A stretch of 64,000 nt of DNA from NCBI RefSeq assembly GCF_003369915.1, contig NW_022881603.1:1984001-2048000 (forward strand). The letters are read 5' to 3'. This document shows positions 20,801 to 31,609 of this stretch, one piece after another (positions within the stretch are counted from its first letter, which is position 1; every line of letters starts with the position of its first letter). The translations under genes and the position numbers were made by a program. This DNA comes from Drosophila miranda. Its lineage: Eukaryota > Arthropoda > Insecta > Diptera > Drosophilidae. The notes under the pieces are model-generated. The model was not told the origin of the DNA and made no database searches. It saw only the letters and a program-made list of their open reading frames with translations.

Positions 20801-21633
20801 ATACCCGATACTCAAAATGAGTATTGGGGTATATTAGATTTGTGGTAAAAGTGGATGTGTGTAACGTCCAGAAGGAATCGTTTCCGACCCCATAAAGTAT
20901 ATATATTCTTGATCAGCATCAATAGCCGAGTCGATTGAGCCATGTCTGTCTGTCCGTCTGTCCGTCCCCTTCAGCGCCTAGTGCTCAAAGACTATAAGAG
21001 CTAGAGCAACGATGTTTTGTATCCAGACTTCTGTGATATGTCACTGCTACAAAAATGTTTCAAAACTTCGCCCCGCCCACTTCCGCCCCCACAAAGGACG
21101 AAAATCTGTGGCATCCACATTTTTAAAGATACGATAAAACCAGAAACGCAGAATCGTAGAGGATGACTATATGTATTAGAATGTAAGATCTCAACCAGAT
21201 CGTATAATTATTATAGCCAGAATCAAGAAAACAATTTCATTCTTTCTCGCTCTGTCTCTCTCTAACACACAGGTTTCATGGTCAGTTTTGCCAATTGCAA
21301 AATATGAGTTCAAGGATCTCAGAACCTATAAGAGCCAGAGCAACCAAATTTGGTATCCACACTCCTGTGCTATCGGACCTTGACCGTTTTGTGTCCAAAT
21401 TTCGAATCTGGACCAGATCAGATAATTTTTATAGCCAAAAGGAACAAATCAATTTGCACTGTCTACGCAGCGCCCGACGTCACGCTCAGACTGATTTTCT
21501 GTCTCATTCGCACGCACTCTTTGTCGTGTCGTTTAATATTAGCAGCGTCTGCCGGAGGAGAGCCATACTGACTTAGTATCGGGTATAACTGTAGAGTTGC
21601 GGGGTCCGCAGCAACTCACAACGTTCCCCCTCG
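20801..21633 (+). mobile_element. INE-1-like Helitron, independent insertion in spacer
   Basis: Shorter relative (about 0.83 kb) in the opposite orientation to the other four. It begins ATACCCGATACTCAAAATGA and ends with the GAGTTGC...GCAACTC hairpin (about 21594-21617) and CCCCCTCG. Other units show the empty site (tatttttcgtta), so the insertion sits in a T run, as expected for Helitron relatives. It is unique to this spacer and therefore younger than the module duplication. Confidence 0.75.
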
Positions 21634-21836
21634 TTTTTCGTTATTTTTATAGTCCTGTTTGCCTTTAGTATTTTCTCCTATAAGAAAGATGATTCTTGGT
21701 AAAAGTTTATCCCCTTATTTGCCTCCATACTAAACATAAAGCTAACAAAATGCTATCGATCTATTTTGTTTTATATCTTTTTAGTTCATCGCCTATAATC
21801 GTACAGCAAAGAAAAACATAAACAACATTTTCTTAC

Positions 21837-21900
21837 CTTCTTCCTGGTTCTTCCACTTTTGCTGCATTCTCTCTTTCTGTTCTTTCCTTGCCGTTTCCAT
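21837..21900 (-). other. Possible 5' coding exon of an unrecognised gene
   Basis: On the minus strand an ATG (21898-21900) opens a 21-codon Lys/Glu/Gln-rich stretch, METARKEQKERMQQK..., ending at a strong donor G|GTAAGA (21836 downward). The same exon-like block recurs in all spacers. In the unit 2/3 spacer it has a stop. No downstream exon is found in the window and the product is not recognised. It may be a 5' piece of a host gene copied with the amplicon. Confidence 0.25.
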
Positions 21901-22096
21901 TCTGTCGTTATATTCACACACACACACACACACACGCAAAAGCACTATAAAAAAAAAAACAGAAACACAAATGAATTTTATAATTTATTCATATTTTTCT
22001 TTCCGCGATCGGCTCTTTTTGTGCGCGAATAATCCACTAATTTTTCCCGCAAGACGCACTTAGCACCAAAGACGCTCAGCTACAACGGTACAACAA

Positions 22097-22375
22097 ATGA
22101 AACGAAAAGGCAGCAATTTTTGGTCGAATAACAACAAATCACCAAAAAAAATGGGACACGTGTGGTTTAAGTTAGTAGAAGGCGCGGCTAAGAGGCAACG
22201 GTACAGCAACTGGAATTTCCAAGCAACTCCACTCAACGAAAAGAAGGCGAGAGAGGAAGGATTCGAAGATCACGCGATGCGACGCTCCCAATGCGAAAAC
22301 CGAACGCATCGCTGTATGCGTGTGCATGTGGGTGCAGTTGCGGTTTTTGGCTGTGCATGTGAGAGCTCTATGTAA
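22097..22375 (+). other. Possible 92-codon ORF of the spacer
   Basis: ATG-initiated frame starting MKREGSNFWSNNNKSPKK and ending ACESSM, with AATAAA 230 bases downstream. It is whole at 22097, 35269, 45424, 55043 and 59605, but broken or changed at 14870, 29267, 39400 and 49552, where an A-run differs in length. No domain recognised. The low complexity and length changes in homopolymers argue that it may be untranslated. Confidence 0.25.
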
Positions 22376-22856
22376 AGCCTCTGTAAGCAATAGCAACGCA
22401 ATAATGAGCATAAGTATAGAGGCTTGAGCGTTGAAGTGAAATGATGAACAGAAGAGAGGAAAAGTAAAATAAGCGGCTAATTTCTCCACCGTTTGTATTG
22501 CAAAAATGTTTTTCGAGGTTTTTAACGAGCCCGATTTGTAAAGACCTCACCTAGGACAGATTTGCCCTATATGTCATGTATATTCTCGATTTATAATGAA
22601 TCTCAGCAATAAAATGGCGACCTTTTTGCATATTTTATGTGGTTCTTTTCATCCTTCAATCAGCATGGAAGCTCAATTGTAAACTCTGGATTAAAATTGA
22701 ACAATAATAAAAATGTGTTCGTGTAACCTCTTGGGGTGTGCACCTCTTGGCAATTTGCGTGAAAATGTTGGGGGGTGGTGGTGGGGGTACTTCAATTAAC
22801 AACAAATTTGGAACGCGGAACATTAACAAAGGAATTGTGTAACGAACATAATCAGA

Positions 22857-24438
22857 TTACTTGCCGTCGGGGCAAGCCATCTGAAACAGAAACAGAACGA
22901 TGGTGCGAGTGGGACGGCCAGTCATGCGGTCCTTCAGCAAATATGGGAGCGGATTGTAGCGCGTCAGCATGCCCACGTTGCGGATGTCCAGGTGGGCCCA
23001 GTCGACGCACGGCACCAGCTCGTGCAGAACGGCGGCAGCGATGCAGCTGGAGGCGGGGCCACGTCCGCGGTTGCTGATGTCAAAGGTCTCGTTCGGCATG
23101 ATCAGCTCCTTGAAGTAGCGCCACAGGGGCAGACGCCAAACGCGATCCCCCGTAAGGGCACCGGCCTTCTCGAACTGCTTGTAGACGAAGTTCGAATTGC
23201 TGAAAATCCCGGCTGCTGCTCCGCCCAGCGCTGGGCAGACGGCGTAGCCCACTGTAGCAATGTCCACGACCATGCGCGGCTTGTAGATCGTCTGGGCGTA
23301 GAGCAAGAGATCGGCCATGGCCATCACACCAGCCTTGCTGACGTCCACGAAGCCGAGAGTTTTGCCATTGAGGAGGGACACCACGTCGCCAGGCTTGGCC
23401 GCCATTCCGGAGGGCATGTTCTCGCACAGCGGCAGCAGTGCCGTTATGTTTAGGGGCAGCGATAGGCCGGCGGCGGCTCGGATGACGGCCACGCAGGCGG
23501 CTGCACCGGACATGCAGCCGCGGTACATGGACAAGCAGTCCTTGGGACGGAGGCAGAGGCCCCCGCTGTTGAATGTGATGCCCTTGCCCAGCAGGAGGAT
23601 GGGCTTGTCCTCGGGTGCGGTGCCGCAGTAGGCGATTTCCAAGATGATCGGCGGCTCGCAGCTGCCCTTGGCCACCATCAAGAAGCTGTTCAAGATCTTG
23701 GACTCGATCCAGTCCATGCTGCGTACCTCCACGGATACCCCGCAGGGGCACTGGGCATCCACCGTTGACTGGGCGAAGATTGTGGGCGTCATCTGATTGG
23801 CCGGCGTATCGGCCAGGCGACGGGCCAGGTTCTGCGATTCGGCCTTGAACAGGCCCGGCATCCAGGCATCCGAGTCGGGAGAGTCGTACAGCTCCAGTTT
23901 GGAAATGAGTGTGCGGTCCCGACGGCGCTTGTTGGTGTTGTAGCGCCAGACGGCCAAGGCGCTCCCCTCGGCCGCCTGCTCCGCATACTCCATCGACTCC
24001 ACGAAGACATCTGTGCAGCTCTGCAGTTGAAGGGCACGAGCCCCCACGCCGGCAGCGACGCGAGCGTTCTCCATTCCCTCGTCGATCATCTCCAGGTCGT
24101 TGAAGCCGGCCCCCTCCGGTCCCACGCCGACCACGGCCACCGCACGGAACTCCGCATCCACGTTCATAAAGACACGGCCTTTTCCCAGCTGGCCACTCAG
24201 GCGTCTCGCGTATTAGATCAGTGATCTTACCCTGGACGCGATCGTCAAACTTCTCGCCGGATGGGGTCATCTTGGGCTGGCGGTCGCCCTTCTTGGCGTA
24301 CACGCCCACCACAACGCCTTTGATCACCGAGTCACATTTCTCGGCGTAGTGCCGTCGCTGTTCCACATCTCTGCGTCTGGCCAGGAATGTGTGCTGGACA
24401 CGCCTGCACAGGGCGTGCATCAAGCGTACAGACTTCAT
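22857..24438 (-). pseudogene. S-Lap: S-Lap-like aminopeptidase, copy 4
   Basis: Full-length with native ATG and TAA. A 2-base loss near 24202 shifts the frame after about 79 codons (GLSGQ region). Downstream, 436 codons from an internal ATG (24167) are open through the entire peptidase domain, making this the second least damaged copy. It shares the catalytic losses and has private changes such as WMPGLF. Confidence 0.85.
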
Positions 24439-24532
24439 CGCTTAATGATAGTGACAGTCCCTCGCGACAGGTTACGAAAGTTCTCTTATTTTTCAGACAG
24501 TTCCAGATAAATTTTGATTTTTTCCGAATAAA

Positions 24533-25658
24533 CCCGAGGGGGAACGTTGTGAGTTGCTGCGGACACCGCAACTCTACAGTTATACCCGATACTTAGTCAG
24601 TATGGCTCTCCTCCGGCAGCCGCCGCTAATATTGAACGACACGACAAAGAATGCGTGCGAGAGGGACAGAAAATCAGTCTGATCGTGACGTCGGGCGCTG
24701 CGTAGCCACTGCAAATTGATTTCTTGCTTTTGGCTACAAAAATGATCCGATCTGATCCAGATTCAGCAATCTGATAGATATGGTCATTATCTATGATTCT
24801 GCGTTTTTAGTTTTCTCGAATGTGCAATATTGTGGATGCAACAGATTTTCGTCCTTTGTGGGGGCGGAAGGGGGTGGGGCGAAATTTTGAGATATACGTC
24901 TTATAGTGAGATCTAACAGAAGTGCGGATACCAAATTTGGTTACTCTAGCCTTAATAGTCTGAGATTTGTGGATGCCCCAGATTTTCGTCCTTTGCGGTG
25001 GCGGAAGGGGGTGTGGCGAAATTTGGACACGAAACTGTCAAGGTCCGATATCAAAGGAGTGTGGATACCAAATTTTGTTGCTCTGGCTCTTATATGTTCT
25101 GAGATCCTTGAACTCATATTTTGCAATTGGCAAAACCGACCATGAAACCTGTGTGAAAGAGAGAGACAGAGCGAGAAAGAATGAAATTGTTTTCTTGATT
25201 CTGGCTATAATAATTATACGATCTGGTTGAGATTTTACACTCTAGAACATATAGTCATTTTCTACGACTTTGCGTTTTTGGTTTTATCGTATCTTTAAAA
25301 ATGTGGATGCCACAGATTTTCGTCCTTTGTGGGGGCGGAAGTGGGCGTGGCGAAGTTTTGAAATATTTTTGTAGCAGTGACATCACAGAAGTCTGGATCC
25401 AAAACATCGTTGCTCTAGCTCTTATAGTCTTTGAGCACTAGGCGCTGAAGGGGACGGACAGACGGACAGACGGACGGACGGACGGACGGACTGACGGACA
25501 GACGGACAGACAGACAGGGCTCAATCGACTCGGCTATTGATGCTGATCAAGAATATATATACTTTATGGGGTCGGAAACGATTCCTTCTGGACGTTACAC
25601 ACATCCACTTTTACCACAAATCTAATATACCCCAATACTCATTTTGAGTATCGGGTAT
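24533..25658 (-). mobile_element. INE-1-like Helitron, unit 4
   Basis: Fourth copy at the S-Lap/fand site, closely matching unit 3 in its internal blocks, with a (GGAC)n tract at 25452-25517 that includes one GGACT variant. Units 5-11 lack INE-1 here. Confidence 0.75.
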
Positions 25659-25900
25659 AAAAATGTAAATCTAAAAAATAGAGAGAATAGATGTTCTTCC
25701 AACAGCTGATTCGAAAGGAATGAGATATCCCAAGGCTCAAGCTCTGGCAGGGAAACATTGCCAACGCCTGCTGAGATTCGAGGAATTTATGAATTTCCGA
25801 ACAAAACGAAGAATAGGTCTCCGAAGAATAGGTCTCAAATCGAGGGAAGTATTCCACAGACATACATTTATATTTCGCGTAATCAAAAGAAACAAAAGAT

Positions 25901-27592
25901 TTTTCCCTCATCGGAATCGGATTGATTTGTCGGCTTGAGGCTGCCAAAGACCTTGGCCGGTATGGCCTTTTGTTCAAGGCGCAGTTTCTTCATGATGAGG
26001 CCCTCGTCATCGGTTTTGGTTGTGGCCTGGCCTGCCTCGGCCTGGTCTCCACTCGGCTGCTGCAGGTCCTCCTCCTCATCGTCGTCGTCGTCCTCGCTGT
26101 CGCCAATATCAATCTCATCCGGATTGACGACTGTATTTTCCTTGCCCTTGGCCCCGCCCTGGGTCTCGCCGCGCACAAACATGATATTGGAGGCAGCCTT
26201 CTCGGCGGGCTTCTGCTTGGCCTCGGCCGCCGCCTGGCGGTCCGGAGCCAGCACCATCATCGGCAGCCACACCATTCGTGTTCGTGTTGTAGGTGGCCTG
26301 AATGGAACGCTTGATCCGCAGCATTTCACGCATCGTATCCTCGTTGCCATGACGCACCTCGAACTCCTTCCAAGTCCGCCGTGATGCGGGGATCGCACAC
26401 CTGTTGGGACAAAGCAGAAGAGAGCTTAGAATATTGACGATCCAACGGTTAAATGTCGACTCACCTGTGAGCAATGGGCGTAGATGGCCCTGGCTCGATC
26501 CACCTAGCCCAGCTTCGTCTCCAGCTCGGCGAATTTGACGCACATGTGGCGCATATGCTGCTCGTGCAGAGCCTCGATGGCCTTCTCGTAGATCTCCCTG
26601 GTGCGTGGCAGGCCGTAGATCTCGGCGGCCTTCTTCACGAATATGTTGTACATGTCGAACATCTCCTCTTCCTTGACGGCGGACGTGGCGCGATCGTAGA
26701 CGGACATGGCATGCCGGGCCAAGCCGTGCTCCTCCTCCAGCTTCGCGTAGAGCTAGTAAAAGTACTTGGATTGCTCAGCGGGTCACTGATCCAGGCACTG
26801 TTCGAAGAGGTCGCGGGACCGCTCCAGCTTTGTGCCCCAGTAGCGCGCGAGGAACTTGCTTAGATACGAGTTCCAGATGTCGTACACATTCGGCCACTTA
26901 AACAGGGCAATGCCCTTCTCGTAGGCCCGATAGGCCTCCTCGAAGTAGTTGTGCTCTTCGAGGAACATTCCATAGTTGATGATTACCTGCGGCGTGCAGA
27001 TCTTCAGGTCGATGATGCTCTCGTAGACGGCCTTGCAGGTCTTGAAGGTGCCAAAGGACTCATCCAGATCGGCGTACATGGACCACACCTTCAGGGATCT
27101 GTGGAGGCGCGACTGCACTGTCTCCGAGTCGTCGTGATACGCCACCTTCCGCTTGGGCATGGCCGTGGCACGTTGCATCAGCTTGAGGGCTGCCTCGAAC
27201 TGCTGCTGGCGCAGCTCCATCTTCGCCCACTCGCACCACACGGCGGCCAGATTCGCCACCTTGACGTACTCCACCTCGGTGCCCCGCTCGAAGACCACGC
27301 GGGCGTCCTCCACCTGGCCATTGGACTCGTAGAACTTGGCAAACTCCACCCAGAGGGTGTGCAGCTTTCCCACCGCCGACAGCTTGGGCTGGACTGTCTG
27401 CACGGCCTCGGTGTAGGTGTTGATGATCTCCGTGGGCTGTTCACTGTTCAGCAGCAGTAGACGCCTCTCCATGAGGTATTCGAAGCGCGACAGGCGCAGC
27501 TCCACATCGATGTCGTCCTCCTCGGTGGCCCCCTCGTTCTTGGCCACCTCCTCCATGCGCTTGTTCAACGACAGCTCCTAGAACTGCGCAAA
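25901..27592 (-). pseudogene. fand: fand 3' half, copy 4, A/B mosaic, short N-part
   Basis: The last exon carries the type B 11-nt loss (about 26370), but the exon upstream of the intron is type A (no 7-nt loss, both stops, no 120-nt deletion). The copy is thus a recombinant with a switch point in or near the 64-nt intron (about 26398-26465), and the compensating frame of type B is lost. The stop codon has changed (TAA to AAA), adding a few codons, and a 32-nt deletion lies in the acidic tail. The HAT part (26783-27556) is open for about 256 codons from MEEVAKN. It has the 'short' form that replaces VLLRQNPHNVHEWHKRINLY plus flanks by EQ, and a 3-nt SA insertion (QPKLSAVGK). A TAG lies just upstream in AQFEEL. 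Confidence 0.85.
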
Positions 27593-27893
27593 GCTGGCCT
27601 CGCAAAAGGGCTCTGCTGCCCCAACAAAGGCCAAAAGACCGAGGACCAGGGGGGGCAAGGAGACAATAGAAGCCAAAAGATTAACAGAGGCGAGTGAATT
27701 CCGTAAGTGTATATAAACGTTATTGCGGTTCACATTTTGCACTTTCGCTCAATTAACTCAACTAATTGACATTTGAAAATACATGCGGTGAAAGGAAGTA
27801 CATATGTACACATGTATGTACATGTGGGTCCGTAAAGGACAACAGCAGGAGATAATTATAAGTGCAGGAATTTTAATTCAACCTTCAACCTCA
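27593..27893. other. fand-proximal flank with LINE target, unit 4
   Basis: Same 0.3 kb block as 20178-20479, ending in the 14-bp LINE target copy AACCTTCAACCTCA (27880-27893). Equivalent blocks are 33338-33637, 37477-37776, 43498-43797, 47629-47928, 53107-53409, 57841-58092 and 63518-63811. It carries no gene I recognise. It contains a G run of 6 or 7 and the palindromic CATATGTACACATGTATGTA stretch. Confidence 0.6.
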
Positions 27894-28641
27894 ACCTTTT
27901 GCCATCAGGAAAGCAGCAGAGGTCGCTCTTCTCACTGAAAGAGCACACGATGCGGTCAACCTATTCGTCGACAGCCAAGCGGCGATAAGATCCATGCAGT
28001 CGTCCGCAGTCAGTTCCAGAAATGTCTTGGCGAGCAGGGAGGCACTAGATACCCTAAGCACGACAAAGTCAGTGCGGATCTACTGGATTCCCAGCCACCA
28101 GGGCATCGAAGGGAACGAGACGGCGGACGTACTAGCTAAGGAAGGCGTCGGGCTGGCGAATACGAGAACCGAGAACGTGCCTGTCTCCCTCAGAACGCTG
28201 CAAAGCGATCTAGAAAAGCAGGCCGGATCACAAACCGAATGTAGGTGGAGGAGTACCACCGCCTGCAGAACCTCGAAAATCATGTGCAAGGAACGCAATG
28301 ACAAACTCAGCCACTACCTGCTGCACCTACCACGGAAGGACTGCAGATTATTAGTGGGAATACTAAGGGGACACTGCCTGGCTGCGGCGCATGCGACAAA
28401 GCTAGGAATCACAGAGACAGTTGTAGGAAATGTGACGAACCTGGGGCAACCGAAACCCTAGAACATCTCATCTGCAACTGTCCTGCTCTCTTAAGGGCAA
28501 GGAGGAGATACCTGGGCGCCCCAGTGCTGGCATCACTGGAAGATGCCTCCAAGAGGACGCCACAGCAACTACTGGCCTATGCGAAAAATCCCTCGATCCT
28601 CGAGGACTTCAAAACCCACTAAACACTGCCGCGACGGTTCA
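27894..28641 (+). mobile_element. LOA-clade LINE 3' end, unit 4
   Basis: 5'-truncated LINE tail. It opens with the RNase H motif YWIPSHQGIEGNETADVLAK (ORF 27994-28461), then a shared 4-bp deletion shifts the frame before the Cys/His finger. The right end is missing: the tail is joined at about 28641 to spacer sequence (CACTGTC), deleting about 270 bases including the LINE 3' terminus and right target copy. Confidence 0.75.
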
Positions 28642-29077
28642 CTGTCAAAAAAACAATATACGAGAATAAATAATTAAACCCATTTTCATATACGTTTCTC
28701 CCGATATTATTCTCTAAATTGAAAGAAAACAACAGGCATATTTTCATTAGATTTGAACTGAAAACCTTTTCAGATATGCCGAAGTTGACTTTTTCGGTAT
28801 TTTTCGTTATTTTTATAGTCCTGTTTGCCTTTAGTATTTTCTCCTATAAGAGAGATGATTCTTGGTAAAAGTTTACCCCCTTATTTGCCTCCATACTAAA
28901 CATAAAGCTAACAAAATGCTATCGATCTATTTTGTTTTATATCTTTTTAGTTCATCGCCTATAATCGTACAGCAAAGAAAAACATAAACAACATTTTCTT
29001 ACCTTCTTCCTGGTTCTTCCGCTTTTGCTGCATTCTCTCTTTCTGTTCTTTCCTTGCCGTTTCCATTCTGTCGTTAT

Positions 29078-29114
<37 letters not shown>

Positions 29115-29747
29115 CACTATTAAAAAAAAAACAAACACAAATGAATTTTATAATTTATTCATATTTTTCTTTCCGCGATCGGCTCTTTTTGTGCGCGAAT
29201 AATCCACTAATTTTTCCCGCAAGACGCACTTAGCACCAAAGACGCTCAGCTACAACGGTACAACAAATGAAACGAGAAGGCAGCAATTTTTGGTCGAATA
29301 ACAACAAATCACCAAAAAAAACGGGACACGTGTGGTTTAAGTTAGTAGAAGGCGCGGCTAAGAGGCAACGGTACAGCAACTGGAATTTCCAAGCAACTCC
29401 ACTCAACGAAAAGAAGGCGAGCGAAAGAGAATTAGAAGATCACGCGATGCGACGCTCCCAATGCGAAAACTGAACGCATCGCTGTATGCGTGTGCATGTG
29501 GGTGCAGTTGCGGTTTTTGGCTGTGCATGTGAGAGCTCTATGTAAAGCCTCTGTAAGCAATAGCAACGCAATAATGAGCATAAGTATAGATGCTTGAGCG
29601 TTGAAGTGAAATGATGAACAGAAGAGAGGAAAAGTAAAATAAGCGGCTAATTTCTCCACCATTTGTATTGCAAAAATGTACTTCAATTAACAACAAATTT
29701 GGAACGCGGAACATTAACCAAGGAATTGTGTAACGAACATAATCAGA
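28642..29747. repeat. Module spacer between units 4 and 5
   Basis: Contains a CA tract (29081-29111), the plus-strand ORF starting 29267 (cut short by a stop about codon 69) and a joint near 29679. There the middle of the usual 3' part of the spacer is lost, so the S-Lap flank follows directly on the ttgcaaaaatgt phrase. The same joint occurs at 39812. Confidence 0.75.
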
Positions 29748-31273
29748 TTACTTGCCGTCGGGGCAAGCCATCTGAAACAGAAACTGAACGATGGTGCGAG
29801 TGGGACGGCCAGTCATGCGGTCCTTCAGCAAATATGGGAGCGGATTGTAGCGCGTCAGCATGCCCACGTTGCGGATGTCCAGGTGGGCCCAGTCGACGCA
29901 CGGCACCAGCTCGTGCAGAACGGCGGCAGCGATGCAGCTGGAGGCGGGGCCACGTCCGCGGTTGCTGATGTCAAAGGTCTCGTTCGGCATGATCAGCTCC
30001 TTGAAGTAGCGCCACAGGGGCAGACGCCAAACGCGATCCCCCGTAAGGGCACCGGCCTTCTCGAACTGCTTGTAGACGAAGTTCGAATTGCTGAAAATCC
30101 CGGCTGCTGCTCCGCCCAGCGCTGGGCAGACGGCGTAGCCCACTGTAGCAATGTCCACGACCATGCGCGGCTTGTAGATCGTCTGGGCGTAGAGCATGGG
30201 ATCGACCATGGCCATCACACCAGCCTTGCTGACGTCCACGAAGCCGAGAGTTTTGCCATTGAGGAGGGACACCACGTCGCGAGGCTTGGCAGCAGTGCCG
30301 TTATGTTTAGGGGCAGCGATAGGCCGGCGGCGGCTCGGATGACGCCCACGCAGGCGGCTGCACCGGACATGCAGCCGCGGTACATGGACAAGCAGTCCTT
30401 GGGACGGAGGCAGAGGCCCCCGCTGTTGAATGTGATGCCCTTGCCCAGCAGGAGGATGGGCTTGTCCTCGGGTGCGGTGCCGCAGTAGGCGATTTCCAAG
30501 ATGATCGGCGGCTCGCAGCTGCCCTTGGCCACCATCAAGAAGCTGTTCAAGCTCTTGGACTCGATCCAGTCCATGCTGCGTACCTCCACGGATACCCCGC
30601 AGGGGCACAGGGCATCCACCGTTGACTGGGCGAAGATTGTGGGAGTCGGGCGACGGGCCAGGTTCTGCGATTCGGCCTTGAACAGGCCCCGCATCCAGGC
30701 ATCCGAGTCGGGAGAGTCGTACAGCTCCAGTTTGGAAATGAGTGTGCGGTCCCGACGGCGCTTGTTGGTGTTGTAGCGCCAGACGGCCAAGGCGCTCCCC
30801 TCGGCCGCCTGCTCCGCATACTCCATCGACTCCACGAAGACATCTGTGCAGCCCTGCAGTTGAAGAGCACGAGCCCCCACGCCGGCAGCGACGCGAGTGT
30901 TATCCATTCCCTCGTCGATCATCTCCAGGTCGTTGAAGCCGGCCCCCTCCTGTCCCACGCCGACCACGGCCACCGCACGGAACTCCGCATCCACGTTCAT
31001 AAAGACACGGCCTTTGCCCAGCTGGCCACTCAGGCCCGTCTCGCGTATTAGATCAGTGATCTTACCCTGGACGCGATCGTCAAACTTCTCGCCGGATGGT
31101 GTCATCTTGGGCTGGCGGTCGCCCTCCTTGGCGTACACGCCCACCACAACGCCTTTGAACACCGAGTCACATTTCTCGGCGTAGTGCCGTCGCTGTTCCA
31201 CATCTCTGCGTCTGGCCAGGAATGTGTGCTGGACACGCCTGCACAGGGCGTGCATCAAGCGTACAGACTTCAT
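29748..31273 (-). pseudogene. S-Lap: S-Lap-like aminopeptidase, copy 5
   Basis: ATG at 31273, TAA at 29748. The first 340 or so codons are open (30215-31273), including an in-frame loss of eight codons (ARR-LADTPANQ-TPT becomes ARRPTPT) shared with the copies at 39881, 49922 and 60245. A deletion of about 34 bases near 30286 then shifts the frame inside the peptidase domain, removing the ENMPSGMAAK region. The C-terminal part is open in another frame. Confidence 0.85.
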
Positions 31274-31609
31274 CGCTTAATGATAGTGACAGTCCCTCGC
31301 GACAGGTTACGAAAGTTCTCTTATTTTTCAGACAGTTCCAGACAAATTTTGCTTTTTTCCGAATAAAAAAAATGTAAATCTAAAAAATAGAGAGAATAGA
31401 TGTGCTTCCAACAGCTGATTCGAAAGGAATGAGATATCCCAAGGCTCAAGCTCTGGCAGGGAAACATTGCCAACGCTTGCTGAGATTCGAGGAATTTATG
31501 AATTTCCGAACAAAACGAAGAATAGGTCTCCGAAGAATAGGTCTCAAATCGAGGGAAGTATTCCACAGACATACATTTATATTTCGCGTAATCAAAAGAA
31601 ACAAAAGAT
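31274..31609 (-). other. S-Lap leader plus fand 3' UTR, INE-1-free, unit 5
   Basis: The 336 bases between S-Lap ATG and fand stop without any transposon. The A-run at about 31367-31374 is the empty INE-1 site. Such short same-strand spacing would allow fand-to-S-Lap read-through. No separate promoter motif was recognised. Confidence 0.6.

Larger units (their letters stand above)
20480..22856. repeat. Module spacer between units 3 and 4, carrying an INE-1 insertion
   Basis: The most complete spacer. Outside the INE-1 copy it holds a CA tract (21915-21936), a possible minus-strand coding exon (21837-21900), a 92-codon plus-strand ORF (22097-22375) and a plus-strand AATAAA (22608-22613). It appears to be host intergenic or intronic DNA captured with the amplicon. 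Confidence 0.75.

Noticed and set aside
22384-22550. 60-84 codon minus-strand frames in the spacer (MRSLQIGLVK..., VEKLAAYFTF...)
   Set aside because: Short, overlapping, without domains, and disrupted by spacer deletions in several units.
27994-28461. Plus-strand RNase H frame as a host gene
   Set aside because: It lies inside a target-duplicated LINE tail, ends in the LINE's own 3' sequence and is absent from the empty sites in units 3 and 11.
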